From Legionella genomosp. 1 (lineage in GTDB: Bacteria > Pseudomonadota > Gammaproteobacteria > Legionellales > Legionellaceae), in assembly GCA_945878975.1 (NCBI GenBank), contig CAMCUM010000010.1, positions 1 to 60,530 on the forward strand: DNA of 60,530 bases, in the 5' to 3' direction. The translations under genes were made by a program, and so were the position numbers. Below, piece after piece: positions 37,809 to 46,366 of the stretch; positions within the stretch are counted from its first letter, which is position 1; every line of letters starts with the position of its first letter. The notes below the pieces were generated by a model that ran no database searches, was not told the origin of the DNA, and saw only the letters and a program-made list of their open reading frames with translations.

Positions 37809-39265
37809 AGATACGTTGGCTAGGACTTTTAGGGGGCCTATTGGTGGCAACCAGTTGTTCTTTTGCACCGAAATATCAGCAGCCTGTGATGCCAGTTCCA
37901 GAAAAGTACAAAGAGGGTATTCGTTGGGTGATGGCGAAACCAAAATTAGCGACAGAAAGAAAACATTGTCGCTGGTGGTCGGTGTTTCACGATCCTGTAT
38001 TAAATGAATTAGAAGAGCAATTGACTCGGTCTAATCCTACCTTGGATCAAGCGTTTTTTCGTTTCCAAGAAGCGCGTGCTTCTGCTCAAGCAGCGCGTTC
38101 GTTTTTGTATCCAACGATTCAAGGCATAGGAGGGGCTTCGCGGCAGAACAATTCAGCTGAGATTGCGAATGTGTATACTGCTACCCAATTCCTTTATAAT
38201 ACTTTCGCGCTACAGGCTTTGTTAAACTATGAAGTGGACGTGTGGGGCGCTATTCGAAATAGCGTCTCTGCCAGTACGCATGCTGCAAGGGCCAGTGAAT
38301 TTGATTGGGCAGCAGTAGATTTGAGTTTGCATGCGAGTTTAGCGAGTATTTATTTTCAATTACGTGGAGAAGATGAAGAGCAAAAGGCTTTAGATAGAAT
38401 TGTGGCAGCTAATAGCCACGCATTATTTTTAATTCATCAATTGCATGTGGGTGGCGCGTTGTCTGCATTAGAAGAAGATCAAGCTATCAAAACAGTGGAG
38501 GAATCCAAAACAGCAGCAACCAATATGCGCTTATCCCGTGCGAAATTGGATCACGCTTTGGCGGTGCTCACCGGCGCAATTCCTGCTAATTTTCACCTCA
38601 AACCGGCTCAAGTGCCCATGCGTTTTGTGCCAGTATCCCCAGATGTACCTTCTGCTTTATTACAAAGAAGACCGGATGTGGCAGCGGCCGCACAACGGGT
38701 AGAATCTGCGAATGCATCAATTGGTGTAGCACGTGCCGCATTTTTCCCGGTGTTCAATATCAGCTCTTTGGTGGGGGCTCAATCACAATCAACCGCGCAA
38801 TTGTTTTCCAATCCTAGTTTGATTTGGTCGCTTGGGCCACCCTCTGGCATCATGATGCTTCCTCCGCAAATTGATCAAATTATTTTTGATGGTTACTATT
38901 TGCAAGCAAATTTGAAACAGGCTAAAGCGACTTATTATGAAGCCGTCAATAACTACCGGCAAACGGTATTAACCGCTTATCAAGAAGTGGAAGACGGCTT
39001 GGTGGCAACCTATCGATTACATCAAGAAATAACCAGTCAAAACGCTGCAACCACCGCGGCTTTTCGCGCGCTGTATCAAGCCCAGCAACGGATGCTGAAT
39101 GGGATGGATACGTATCTAGGGGTTTATACCATTGAAGATCAGGCATTGCAGAACCAGTTGAGTTTGATTGAACTTAAAATTCAAGGACAGATGGCTTCTG
39201 TGAACTTGATAAAAGCATTGGGAGGGGGCTGGAATATCGAGCATGCGATGCGCGCTAAAATATAA
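37805..39265 (+). CDS. Outer-membrane efflux lipoprotein, NodT/OprM family
   Basis: 486-aa TolC-like outer-membrane factor. The N-terminus is a lipoprotein signal (GLLGGLLVATSC, cleavage before Cys), followed by APKYQQPVMPVPEKYKE, typical of NodT proteins. Two repeats with SLQAL-like helices and LLQRRPDVAAAAQRVESANA and YLQANLKQAKATYYEAV are the family hallmark. It is the last gene of the RND operon (ATGA overlap with the adaptor). Confidence 0.92.
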   Translation: MKIRWLGLLGGLLVATSCSFAPKYQQPVMPVPEKYKEGIRWVMAKPKLATERKHCRWWSVFHDPVLNELEEQLTRSNPTLDQAFFRFQEARASAQAARSFLYPTIQGIGGASRQNNSAEIANVYTATQFLYNTFALQALLNYEVDVWGAIRNSVSASTHAARASEFDWAAVDLSLHASLASIYFQLRGEDEEQKALDRIVAANSHALFLIHQLHVGGALSALEEDQAIKTVEESKTAATNMRLSRAKLDHALAVLTGAIPANFHLKPAQVPMRFVPVSPDVPSALLQRRPDVAAAAQRVESANASIGVARAAFFPVFNISSLVGAQSQSTAQLFSNPSLIWSLGPPSGIMMLPPQIDQIIFDGYYLQANLKQAKATYYEAVNNYRQTVLTAYQEVEDGLVATYRLHQEITSQNAATTAAFRALYQAQQRMLNGMDTYLGVYTIEDQALQNQLSLIELKIQGQMASVNLIKALGGGWNIEHAMRAKI

Positions 39266-39360
39266 GCGTGACCGTTTGTCAGGTGTCATGATCTTATTTC
39301 TGGATAATCAACGCAGATGTACTATATTTATCTTATGTGTGTTAATTTGGAATTTTTGCC

Positions 39361-41457
39361 ATGGTCCAATCTAGAAATGCAGACTTTGATTCAGATGATA
39401 TGAATGCCTATAGTGATGAAAAAATAGCGATGTATTTGAAAAGCTTGCGCGAAAAAAGTTTAGAAGAGCTGCTGATAGCACAAATAAAAATTGCAGAGGA
39501 ATATGCAAAGGCTACAGAAACATATGAAGCACAGCGTACCAGTATTCGTTGGGCGAAACGGCGCTACTGGCTATTCATTTTTGTGGGTGTTTTCCGGGAA
39601 ATTTGGCGTGTCTTGGTGCAAGGAAAAGAGACGAAACTGAGCCAGCTAAGGCAAAAAAAAGAGGATGTGAAAGTAACGTATCGTGAACAAGACGAAGCGG
39701 TGCATGCCCAATTGTCCTTGGCGCAAGATTCGATTGATACCATCAAAATGCATGCTGATGAAATCAACCAAAGAACCAAAGAATTAGCTGATTTAAAAGC
39801 TGTTATTGAGCATGTTGATGCGCAGTACCATCGATTAGAAGCAGGTGATCCACATGATAGAGAAGAAATTGCGCAGCAGTTGACGCATCATATAGAGCAG
39901 CGTGATGTTTTAAATAGCTATATTTTTGAACTGAACAAAAAAATAGAAAATTTGGTGAATGGGTTGTCTGGATTGTTGGATCATTATATTCCAGATCCTA
40001 TACCGAAAGATTTTTTATCGGCACAAAGAGAAGCGAATCAAGAAAAATTAGCGACTTTAAAAGCCCGTTGTATCGAACTGACCCATCCGATTGTTTCAAA
40101 ATTACTCGCTTTTTTATCACACCAAACCGAGGTAAGCTTGCAAGCTTTGCAAGCAGAACTGGCTAAAAGCAGAGATTTATTCCACGACCGTGTGCTGGGC
40201 GATATTGTTTGGGAAGCCAACGCAATCTATCCGGCTATTTTCATACAAAACAATAGAGAACAGGCTTTATTTGATTTTTTGGCTTTGAAGGAAGAAGCTC
40301 TGACAGCACTGCAAGATGTGATTGAAGACACTGATGGTCAATTACAGCGCCAAAATAATCCGGCAGTACGCAAAACCCTGGATAAATTAGTGGGAGAGCG
40401 AGATAAATTAACGACAGAGATAAGTCATTTGCTCATGCTGCACCGGGATGTTATGACAGGTGACCATGCTGAGCTACTGGAAAGAATCCATGCTTTGGCA
40501 AGGCAACATAGTGAAAATGCCAAAATATGTGACTTAAAACGGGCTTGTGATCGATTGTCACATCCGGTGAGCAAAGCACTACATTATTTCTTGGTTTATC
40601 GGACAGATGTGAGTTTGCAAGCTCTGAAAACTGCTATGGACGCAGATCTCACCTATTTGGAATCGAGAGAGTTGGTTCAGCTTGTGGAAGAGGTTGGTAA
40701 AGTGGATGCACGTATTCTGGACGGTTGGGTGAAAGAAATGGAATTACCTTCCATTAAAGACATTCAGCAACATTATTTCCATAGCATCTCGAATTCGTTA
40801 GAGGAGTTGAACGCGCAACATGATAGTTTGACTGATCAAAGAGTGGAATTAAATAATGAGTTGAGGCGCATAGAGACTGCAATGATTCCCTTCAAGTCGC
40901 GGTTTACCCAAATATCTGGCACGTCCTATGGTGGATATGTTTCAAGAGAAATCCGTAAAAAAATAGAAGCAAATGGGATGTTACCTGAGTATGATGACAT
41001 GAGAGAAGTACTCGGTAAGTACGCTGTAGACATAAAAGATATTCAGAAAGAGCTAGCGGAATTGAATCATAAAATTCAAACAGTTGAAGAAGCGCAAGCA
41101 CATTGTGTGGTTGAGCCAGTTTTGTTTACACCAGAAGTTTTGCAAACCTTGATCGAAAAATGCAAACAAGTGACAAGACTTGGGCGAGCGCACCCAGTGA
41201 CTACCGCATTGGGGAGTTTTTTAGCTTACCCAACCCCCTCTTTATTAAGTAAATTAAAGTTAGCAATGCAAGAAAATCCTGATTATAAGAAGAATAGTAA
41301 GATTATGTCCCTGATGAATGAAGCGCATCACTATTTCCCATATATTAATCGTGAAGAAGAGGCTTTGCTTCAGCAAGGTTTATTCAAATTTGTTCGGGAG
41401 CACTATTCTGACATGCGGCCTAATGGTGTAAATGAAACGAAGTTTCGATCAAAATAG
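39361..41457 (+). CDS. 698-aa coiled-coil protein with three 65-residue repeats
   Basis: I do not recognise the family. Residues 1-70 are acidic then basic, with a short hydrophobic amphipathic stretch (YWLFIFVGVFREIWRVLV, about 70-87). Heptad-rich coiled-coil segments follow at about 90-215 and 490-580. Three related modules lie at about 230-292, 391-455 and 597-662, each with a HP-(I/V)-x2-x-L-x-x-FL core, an SLQAL-like helix, a run of about 15 polar residues and a final E-A/E-V helix. No signal peptide or transmembrane domain is visible. In a genome with a Dot/Icm system, such a protein is a plausible effector (inference). It stands 95 nt behind the RND operon and is followed by hairpins at 41483-41597. 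Confidence 0.7.
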   Translation: MVQSRNADFDSDDMNAYSDEKIAMYLKSLREKSLEELLIAQIKIAEEYAKATETYEAQRTSIRWAKRRYWLFIFVGVFREIWRVLVQGKETKLSQLRQKKEDVKVTYREQDEAVHAQLSLAQDSIDTIKMHADEINQRTKELADLKAVIEHVDAQYHRLEAGDPHDREEIAQQLTHHIEQRDVLNSYIFELNKKIENLVNGLSGLLDHYIPDPIPKDFLSAQREANQEKLATLKARCIELTHPIVSKLLAFLSHQTEVSLQALQAELAKSRDLFHDRVLGDIVWEANAIYPAIFIQNNREQALFDFLALKEEALTALQDVIEDTDGQLQRQNNPAVRKTLDKLVGERDKLTTEISHLLMLHRDVMTGDHAELLERIHALARQHSENAKICDLKRACDRLSHPVSKALHYFLVYRTDVSLQALKTAMDADLTYLESRELVQLVEEVGKVDARILDGWVKEMELPSIKDIQQHYFHSISNSLEELNAQHDSLTDQRVELNNELRRIETAMIPFKSRFTQISGTSYGGYVSREIRKKIEANGMLPEYDDMREVLGKYAVDIKDIQKELAELNHKIQTVEEAQAHCVVEPVLFTPEVLQTLIEKCKQVTRLGRAHPVTTALGSFLAYPTPSLLSKLKLAMQENPDYKKNSKIMSLMNEAHHYFPYINREEEALLQQGLFKFVREHYSDMRPNGVNETKFRSK

Positions 41458-41482
41458 ATACTGATGAAACTGTGTATGCAAG

Positions 41483-41548
41483 TATACCTTTTACGGATGA
41501 ATTTTAGGCGATAGCATAAAAACCTAAAACTCATTCGTGAAAGGTATA
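41483..41548. terminator. 26-bp inverted repeat, hairpin 1 after the coiled-coil gene
   Basis: Arms 41483-41508 and 41523-41548 are reverse complements with three mismatches, and the loop has 14 nt. It begins TATACCTT and ends AAGGTATA. It acts as a terminator candidate for the coiled-coil gene. The right arm contains a 16-nt sequence that recurs at 53334. Confidence 0.7.
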
Positions 41549-41550
41549 TA
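41535..41550 (+). repeat. Copy 1 of a 16-nt repeat (copy 2 at 53334-53349)
   Basis: The 16-nt sequence TCGTGAAAGGTATATA occurs identically here and at 53334-53349, about 12 kb apart. Both copies are followed by related AT-rich sequence (TATTCCC and TATCCTAG). Here it is part of hairpin 1. At 53334 it lies 50 nt before the aldo/keto reductase pseudogene. Confidence 0.6.
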
Positions 41551-41551
41551 A

Positions 41552-41597
41552 TATTCCCAAGAAGCGTCAAAACGTATTTTGAAGTTTCTTGGGAATA
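41552..41597. repeat. Perfect 12-bp inverted repeat with nested second stem
   Basis: TATTCCCAAGAA (41552-41563) pairs with TTCTTGGGAATA (41586-41597). The loop itself holds TCAAAA-CGTA-TTTTGA, so the whole forms a nearly continuous stem. It lies 3 nt after hairpin 1 and directly before the broken gene at 41600, and could be a bidirectional terminator or part of an IS end. Confidence 0.65.
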
Positions 41598-41599
41598 GA

Positions 41600-41872
41600 C
41601 TATCTTACAGTGTAATAAGGCATACTATTTGCAAATTTTTCTAGCTGAGTGTTTCCGGATTTTTCTGATTCCGCAATCCATTCTTTGACTGCATGAATGA
41701 GATCTTGTTGATTGGTTTTATTGTTCTCCCAAATCTGTTGTAGAGATTCTTTGAATCGATACACGAGGCTTAGTCCAGGGTTTCTATTTAGTAAATCAGA
41801 AATAATTTGTTGATTGCTTCCGTCCAACAAAGAAGCTGTGCAAATAAGTAATTTACGTGCAGTGTTAGGAAT
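41600..41872 (-). pseudogene. 3' fragment of a fatty acid desaturase-like (or ISL3-type) gene
   Basis: The minus-strand frame ends LSLVYRFKESLQQIWENN... and ...AVKEWIAESEKSGNTQLEKFANSM, which resembles the C-terminal tail of bacterial acyl-CoA desaturases of the DesA type. An ISL3 transposase tail has a related pattern, so the alternative is open. The frame has no true start: it begins only with a TTG at 41830 but continues open upstream (TARKLLICTASLLDG), and homology fades near 41868, where the FNR-like fragment begins on the other strand. The desaturase histidine boxes are missing. Residual gene. Confidence 0.55.
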
Positions 41873-42444
41873 CGCTGTTTCGGCATGAAGTATTGCATCA
41901 TCCTGGTCACACCTTTACTCATTTATACGCTATTCAGCGTGGCGCATTAAAGACGCATGGAACCAGTCAAACTGGTAAAGAAATGATTCATGGTCTCTAT
42001 TTAAAGAATGAAGTGTATGGCAGTGATGCCATTTATAATAAGCGTTACGTTTATGATTCTACTGCTTTAACTGAAACGATTGTGTGCGAAATCCCCTACC
42101 AGAATTTTTTGAAATTGCTACATTTGGAACCTAGTTTATTGGCACTGATGCTGGATTTAATGAGTCGTCAAATAGCGGCAGGTGCTTATCTGCAATTTAG
42201 TTCCGCGCAACAGCGCCTGTGTGCATGGTTGCTTGATATGGGTGAGAGACTGCGTGCTAATGGCGAGCATCCCTCATTTTTACTGCCTATAACCTACCAA
42301 GATATAGGGCATTATCTTGGATTGACGGCAGAAACAGTTAGTAGAATTTTCACACAATTAAGGTGTGATAAAATCATTTCCATTCAAAATAAACGTGTAA
42401 GCTTTCTACAGATAAAAACGCTGAAGCACTTAGCCATGTACTAG
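41869..42444 (+). pseudogene. 5'-truncated FNR/CRP-family regulator
   Basis: The plus-strand frame from about 41869 (ESLFRHEVLHH, then LYAIQRGALKTHG) to 42444 matches FNR-type regulators: the cyclic-nucleotide-binding-like barrel with CEIPY, the dimer helix, and the HTH with TYQDIGHYLGLTAETVSRIF. The N-terminal segment with the FNR iron-sulphur cysteines (about 50-60 residues) is missing, and an in-frame TAG stands at 41866. A TTG at 41893 could still start a 183-aa product. Its stop codon lies in the first bases of the MITE-like element at 42441. Without the Cys cluster it could not sense oxygen as FNR does. Confidence 0.7.
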
Positions 42445-42606
42445 GGCGTGTCATCAATTAGTATTTTCGGCTGCAAACCGAGCTAATTTGCTCAAATTTC
42501 AGCTTGAATTCGTTAAATAGAGCTGGCTATTCGCCTCATTCAAGTTAAAATTTGAGCAAATTATCTCAATTTTCGCTTCGAAAAACTAATTGATGACACG
42601 CCCTAG
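42441..42606. mobile_element. 166-bp MITE-like palindromic element
   Basis: The outer termini CTAGGGCGTGTCATCAATTAGT (22 nt, described here only as the end motif starting at 42441) and its exact reverse complement ending at 42606 frame an imperfectly palindromic interior. The interior contains GAGCTAATTTGCTCAAATTT and its mirror AAATTTGAGCAAATTATCTC. CTAG is present at both outer edges and may be the target duplication. No transposase is encoded. It supplies the stop codon of the FNR-like fragment and the last residues of the gene at 43029. Confidence 0.85.
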
Positions 42607-43029
42607 ATGGGCTTGTTTGGAGCAAGGATACGTATGACTCAGTCCTATCAGTGCTACCTCAGAAACCGTCATTTTTGCTTTAGCACTTTCTTGGCCTGAT
42701 AAGTCGTTGTACGTTTGTTGTATCAAATTGATCAACATATTACCATCCAGTGTGACACTCGCAGGCAAACAAAACAAAGGCGCACCTTGTTGCTGTGCGT
42801 TTGTGTTGGCAATCACCATACTTTCTGCCACGGATTCACACGTGAGAAGTAAAACATTTCGTGCTGACTTTGCCCAAACTTGTGATTGTCCATCTGCTTT
42901 GATTTCCATTTTAGGAATATTGTTGACAATATTCATGTAGTGGTCCATCGTATCGGCATGTACCGGATACCAGCAATTGCACGATACTATAAGCATATAA
43001 GCCAGTTTATACCATTTTTTTGCTAACAT
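42586..43029 (-). CDS. Periplasmic Rap1a/Tai-like domain protein, 3' end altered by MITE
   Basis: About 147 aa from the ATG at 43029. The frame is open to 43065, but the shorter form starts directly with a signal peptide (KLAYMLIVSCNCWYPVHA). The mature part has the spacing of the Rap1a/Tai family: TCESVAESM, then APLFCLPASVTLDG, then a helix and HTYPC near the end, with Cys residues likely paired. Family members are small periplasmic immunity-like proteins. The last residues (LGRVIN) are read from the MITE-like element at 42441, so the native C-terminus is lost or changed, although the end of the recognised domain (YPC) seems to remain. Confidence 0.6.
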   Translation of the reverse strand: MLAKKWYKLAYMLIVSCNCWYPVHADTMDHYMNIVNNIPKMEIKADGQSQVWAKSARNVLLLTCESVAESMVIANTNAQQQGAPLFCLPASVTLDGNMLINLIQQTYNDLSGQESAKAKMTVSEVALIGLSHTYPCSKQAHLGRVIN

Positions 43030-43037
43030 AATGTCCC

Positions 43038-43244
43038 TCAGCCAATACCATGTGGGGCTATCCAATTAAGATTATAAGCTAAGAATAGAAAAATAAAGAG
43101 TAATAATGATAAACTAATGCGCCACGTCAATGCTCTGATTGTGCTTTTTGATTGCCCTTTATCGCGTACGAGAAAAATCAATCCAGAGCTTAGTGCAACA
43201 ATGATAGCGATCATAGCTGCGATAACAATAATTTTGACTAGCAT
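43038..43244 (-). CDS. DUF2909 twin-transmembrane protein
   Basis: 68-aa inner-membrane protein with two hydrophobic helices (about 2-26 and 45-62) around a basic loop RDKGQSKSTIRALTWRISL. The twin-helix layout and the ending NLNWIAPHGIG match DUF2909, which typically sits beside surf1 and cytochrome-oxidase genes. It is divergent from surf1 (27-nt gap) and transcribed in the same direction as the gene ending at 42586. Function unknown. A link to cytochrome oxidase is inferred from the neighbourhood. Confidence 0.75.
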   Translation of the reverse strand: MLVKIIVIAAMIAIIVALSSGLIFLVRDKGQSKSTIRALTWRISLSLLLFIFLFLAYNLNWIAPHGIG

Positions 43245-43271
43245 CGTTTAACCCCCATAGCGAGATATGAT

Positions 43272-43988
43272 ATGTTCAGTGTAACTGTTTTTCGTGTTTC
43301 TTTCACGTCTTCTTGGAAAATGCTGGGTTTGGCTATTTTAAGCATCTTATTATTTGTGAGATTAGGTGTTTGGCAAATCCATCGCGCAACGGAAAAACGG
43401 CAATGGATAGCGATGTATCAGGCCCAGATGCAGCGCTCTCCAGCGCGGATACCTGGTTCTTCTGTGCAACAATACCAGCGTGTGCAGGTGCAAGGTCAGG
43501 CTCGCTTACCTGTAACGTTCTTATTGGACAATCAACATCATGCTCATCAGTTTGGTTATGATGTTTTAACCCCATTGTTACTTACTGATGGCAAAGTGGT
43601 TTTGGTCGATCATGGATGGGTGTTGGCTGATCCTAGTCGTTTGACTTTACCTGATCTCACCGGGTTGCCTCATCATTTATTTTACTCCGGCAATGCTTAC
43701 TACCCGTCGTCACATCAATGGGTGTTGGGATCGGGAATAGAAGAAAAAAAGCAAAATATGGTTATTATAGAAACACTAGATGTCATAACAATCAGTCATT
43801 TTTTGCATAAATCGGTATATCCGTTTATTATTCGTCAGTCGGCAGAGTCTAAGAGCCCTTATGTGCGCGATTGGCCTATTGTGGCAGGCAGCGCTACGCG
43901 GCATATTGGTTATGCTGTGCAATGGTTTGTTTTTGCGCTAGGAGTGGTAGTGATGTATATCGCATTGAATTTAAAGAGAAATACATGA
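43272..43988 (+). CDS. SURF1 family cytochrome oxidase assembly protein
   Basis: 238-aa SURF1/Shy1 family protein that helps insert haem A into cytochrome oxidase subunit I. Two terminal transmembrane helices flank a periplasmic domain. Features are RLGVWQIHRATEKRQW near the start, LPVTFLLDNQHHAHQFGYDVLTPL, VLVDHGWVLADPSR, and HIGYAVQWFVFALGVVVMYIAL at the end. It is the first gene of the group surf1 - small membrane protein - ctaA - ctaB - sco, linked by short overlaps. The cox structural genes are not in the window. Confidence 0.92.
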   Translation: MFSVTVFRVSFTSSWKMLGLAILSILLFVRLGVWQIHRATEKRQWIAMYQAQMQRSPARIPGSSVQQYQRVQVQGQARLPVTFLLDNQHHAHQFGYDVLTPLLLTDGKVVLVDHGWVLADPSRLTLPDLTGLPHHLFYSGNAYYPSSHQWVLGSGIEEKKQNMVIIETLDVITISHFLHKSVYPFIIRQSAESKSPYVRDWPIVAGSATRHIGYAVQWFVFALGVVVMYIALNLKRNT

Positions 43989-44494
43989 AACGTGCTTATA
44001 TAACGATGTGTTTGTTGATAGTTTTGTTTACGGCACCTGGGTTGCTGGCATATATGGTCTATCTACATCCAACTTGGATCAGTGGTAGAACGAATCATGG
44101 ACAATTATTGCAACCGCCTCCTCTATTGCATAGCAAGTATCGCGAAGAGAAATGGCAGTTGTTATATTGGAGCCCACAAGACTGTACGCAGGATTGCACG
44201 CATCATTTAGATGATTTGGCGCGCATGCGCTTGGCATTAGGTCGGCGTTTGTATTACGTTGATCTGATTTTGGCAATACCAAACTCCGCGGTTGTACCCC
44301 CGAGGACTCAGAATTTATTGCATAAAATGGATGGTAACCTGATTAATTTAACCCAAGAGGATACGACAGAACTCGGGATACAACCGGCTATTTATTTAGT
44401 GAATCCTCAACATTTTGTGATTTTATCTTATACGAAGGATCAATCGATGCATGATATTTTTGAAGATTTACAAAAAATGGTGCGTGACAAATGA
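43985..44494 (+). CDS. Cytochrome-oxidase-associated membrane protein (hypothetical)
   Basis: 169-aa protein with one N-terminal helix (about 6-26, MCLLIVLFTAPGLLAYMVYL) and a periplasmic domain. The pair CTQDCTHHLDDLARMRLALG holds a C-x3-C motif like a thioredoxin-fold or copper site, and it sits between surf1 and ctaA where such small proteins with this motif are usual. The last part resembles the C-terminal strand of SCO/thioredoxin folds (PAIYLVNPQHFVILSY). Function not proven. It overlaps surf1 by ATGA and ctaA by 4 nt. Confidence 0.65.
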   Translation: MKRAYITMCLLIVLFTAPGLLAYMVYLHPTWISGRTNHGQLLQPPPLLHSKYREEKWQLLYWSPQDCTQDCTHHLDDLARMRLALGRRLYYVDLILAIPNSAVVPPRTQNLLHKMDGNLINLTQEDTTELGIQPAIYLVNPQHFVILSYTKDQSMHDIFEDLQKMVRDK

Positions 44495-45489
44495 AACCAT
44501 TACGCATTTTAGCTACGTTGGCTATGATTTTAGCGTTTTTTGTTGTGATGCTGGGTGCTTATACGCGTTTGACAAATGCTGGTTTGGGTTGTCCAGATTG
44601 GCCGGGGTGCTATGGTAGATTGATGGTGCCAGCAAGCGGAACAGAGCAACATATGGTGCAACAACAGTATCCGAATGTGCCATTAGAAACGCGTAAAGCT
44701 TGGACTGAAATGCTGCATCGCTATGTTGCTGGCACTTTGGTTTTGCTGATTGTTGGAATCAATCTCTTTGCCTGGCGTTATCGTCGTCAGGGTGCCCCGC
44801 GTGCGCTTCCTTTGATCTTGTTAGGCTTGATTGGATTTCAAGCGGCCTTAGGGATGTGGACCGTGACTTTGAAGTTACTGCCTGTTGTTGTGATGGGGCA
44901 TTTATTAGGGGGTTTATTACTTTTTGGCGGTTTGGTGTATTTGAATTTGTTACTGTATGCCACGGCATCTTCTCAGCAAGGGTCATATTGGCGCGTATGG
45001 GTCAAAGTCGCTGTGGGTATCGTGTTTTGCCAGATTGCGTTAGGGGGATGGGTGAGTGCCAATTACGCGGGTCTGTCCTGTATGGGGTTTCCACAATGTA
45101 ATGGTCATTGGTTGCCGACGATGGCTTGGCAGCATAGTTTTCAGTTGTGGTCAGCTATTGGGACAAATTACCAAGGAGGCCTCTTGGATAGCATGAGTCG
45201 TGTCACCATTCAAATGGTGCATCGTTTTGGTGCAGCGGTTACTTTCGTCTATCTACTTAGCTTGGCGGCATGTTTGTTGCGCATGGTGCAAAGTAAATCG
45301 ATTCGCTACGTGGTGAGCGCGGTCTTGGCGTGCTTACTTCTTCAAATCGCATTGGGTATCACGAATGTGGTGTATTGGTTACCTTTATGGGTTGCGGTCG
45401 CTCATAATGGGATGGCCGCATTGTTGTTTGCTGCTGTTTTGAGTTTACATTTTTATTTGAGAGGTCCTTCACATGCTCGCTATGCTTAA
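44491..45489 (+). CDS. ctaA: Haem A synthase (COX15/CtaA)
   Basis: 332-aa inner-membrane protein with eight helices that oxidises haem O to haem A. Motifs are [23 protein letters not shown] near the start, [51 protein letters not shown] and [15 protein letters not shown]. The four conserved His and the Cys pairs can be seen. Full length. It overlaps ctaB by 17 nt at its 3' end. Confidence 0.94.
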   Translation: MKPLRILATLAMILAFFVVMLGAYTRLTNAGLGCPDWPGCYGRLMVPASGTEQHMVQQQYPNVPLETRKAWTEMLHRYVAGTLVLLIVGINLFAWRYRRQGAPRALPLILLGLIGFQAALGMWTVTLKLLPVVVMGHLLGGLLLFGGLVYLNLLLYATASSQQGSYWRVWVKVAVGIVFCQIALGGWVSANYAGLSCMGFPQCNGHWLPTMAWQHSFQLWSAIGTNYQGGLLDSMSRVTIQMVHRFGAAVTFVYLLSLAACLLRMVQSKSIRYVVSAVLACLLLQIALGITNVVYWLPLWVAVAHNGMAALLFAAVLSLHFYLRGPSHARYA

Positions 45490-46351
45490 AAGCGAAACCT
45501 TCATTTGGCGCGATTATCTGGCTTTGTGCAAGCCACGTGTCGTCGCTTTGATGTTAGTCACTGTCGTCGTCGGTATGTATTTGGCGCCTGGTCACGTTAC
45601 GGTTCATTTATTATTGGTAAGTTTGCTGGGGATTGCTCTGGTTGCGAGTGCCGCTGCAGCCGTGAATCATATTGTGGATCGTCGAATTGATGCGATCATG
45701 GCGCGTACGCAGCAACGACCTATTGCGCAAGGTCGGATCACAGTTTATCGAGCAATCGGTTTTGCAAGTCTCCTGGGTGTTTGCGGGTTGAGTTTATTAT
45801 GTGTATGGGTGAATCCGTTAACTGCGTGGTTAACTTTTCTGACTTTGATCGGTTACGCTGGTATTTATACGGGTTATCTCAAACGGGCCACACCACAAAA
45901 TATTGTGATCGGTGGCTTAGCAGGAGCAGCGCCACCTCTTTTAGGTTGGACTGCTGTGACCAATCAATTCGACCCACATGCGTTGCTTCTGGTCTTGATT
46001 ATTTTTATTTGGACACCGCCCCATTTTTGGGCCTTGGCGATTCATCGGTTTAAGGATTATCAGAACGCAGATATCCCTATGTTACCGGTTACGCATGGGA
46101 TCCGTTATACCAAAATTAATGTATTGTTATATACCATTTTGCTGATATTGGTCAGCATACTACCTTGTGTAGTAGGTATGAGCGGGTGGATATATGGTGT
46201 GGGAGCATTGCTCTTAGGCATGCGCTTTATGTATTGGGCTATCTTATTGTTGTATCGTGAAACGCCGCAAATCGCCATGCAGACGTTTCGATTTTCAATC
46301 ATTTATCTTTTCCTATTATTCGTTTTGTTGTTAATGGACCACTATTTCTAA
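45473..46351 (+). CDS. ctaB: Protoheme IX farnesyltransferase (haem O synthase)
   Basis: 292-aa UbiA-family membrane prenyltransferase that adds a farnesyl tail to protoheme to give haem O. The first Asp-rich motif is [19 protein letters not shown] and the second region contains [19 protein letters not shown]. Nine hydrophobic segments are visible. The start ATG at 45473 lies inside the end of ctaA, which implies coupled translation. It is followed by sco with a strong ribosome binding site. Confidence 0.95.
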   Translation: MLAMLKSETFIWRDYLALCKPRVVALMLVTVVVGMYLAPGHVTVHLLLVSLLGIALVASAAAAVNHIVDRRIDAIMARTQQRPIAQGRITVYRAIGFASLLGVCGLSLLCVWVNPLTAWLTFLTLIGYAGIYTGYLKRATPQNIVIGGLAGAAPPLLGWTAVTNQFDPHALLLVLIIFIWTPPHFWALAIHRFKDYQNADIPMLPVTHGIRYTKINVLLYTILLILVSILPCVVGMSGWIYGVGALLLGMRFMYWAILLLYRETPQIAMQTFRFSIIYLFLLFVLLLMDHYF

Positions 46352-46366
46352 AAAGGAGGATAGGTT

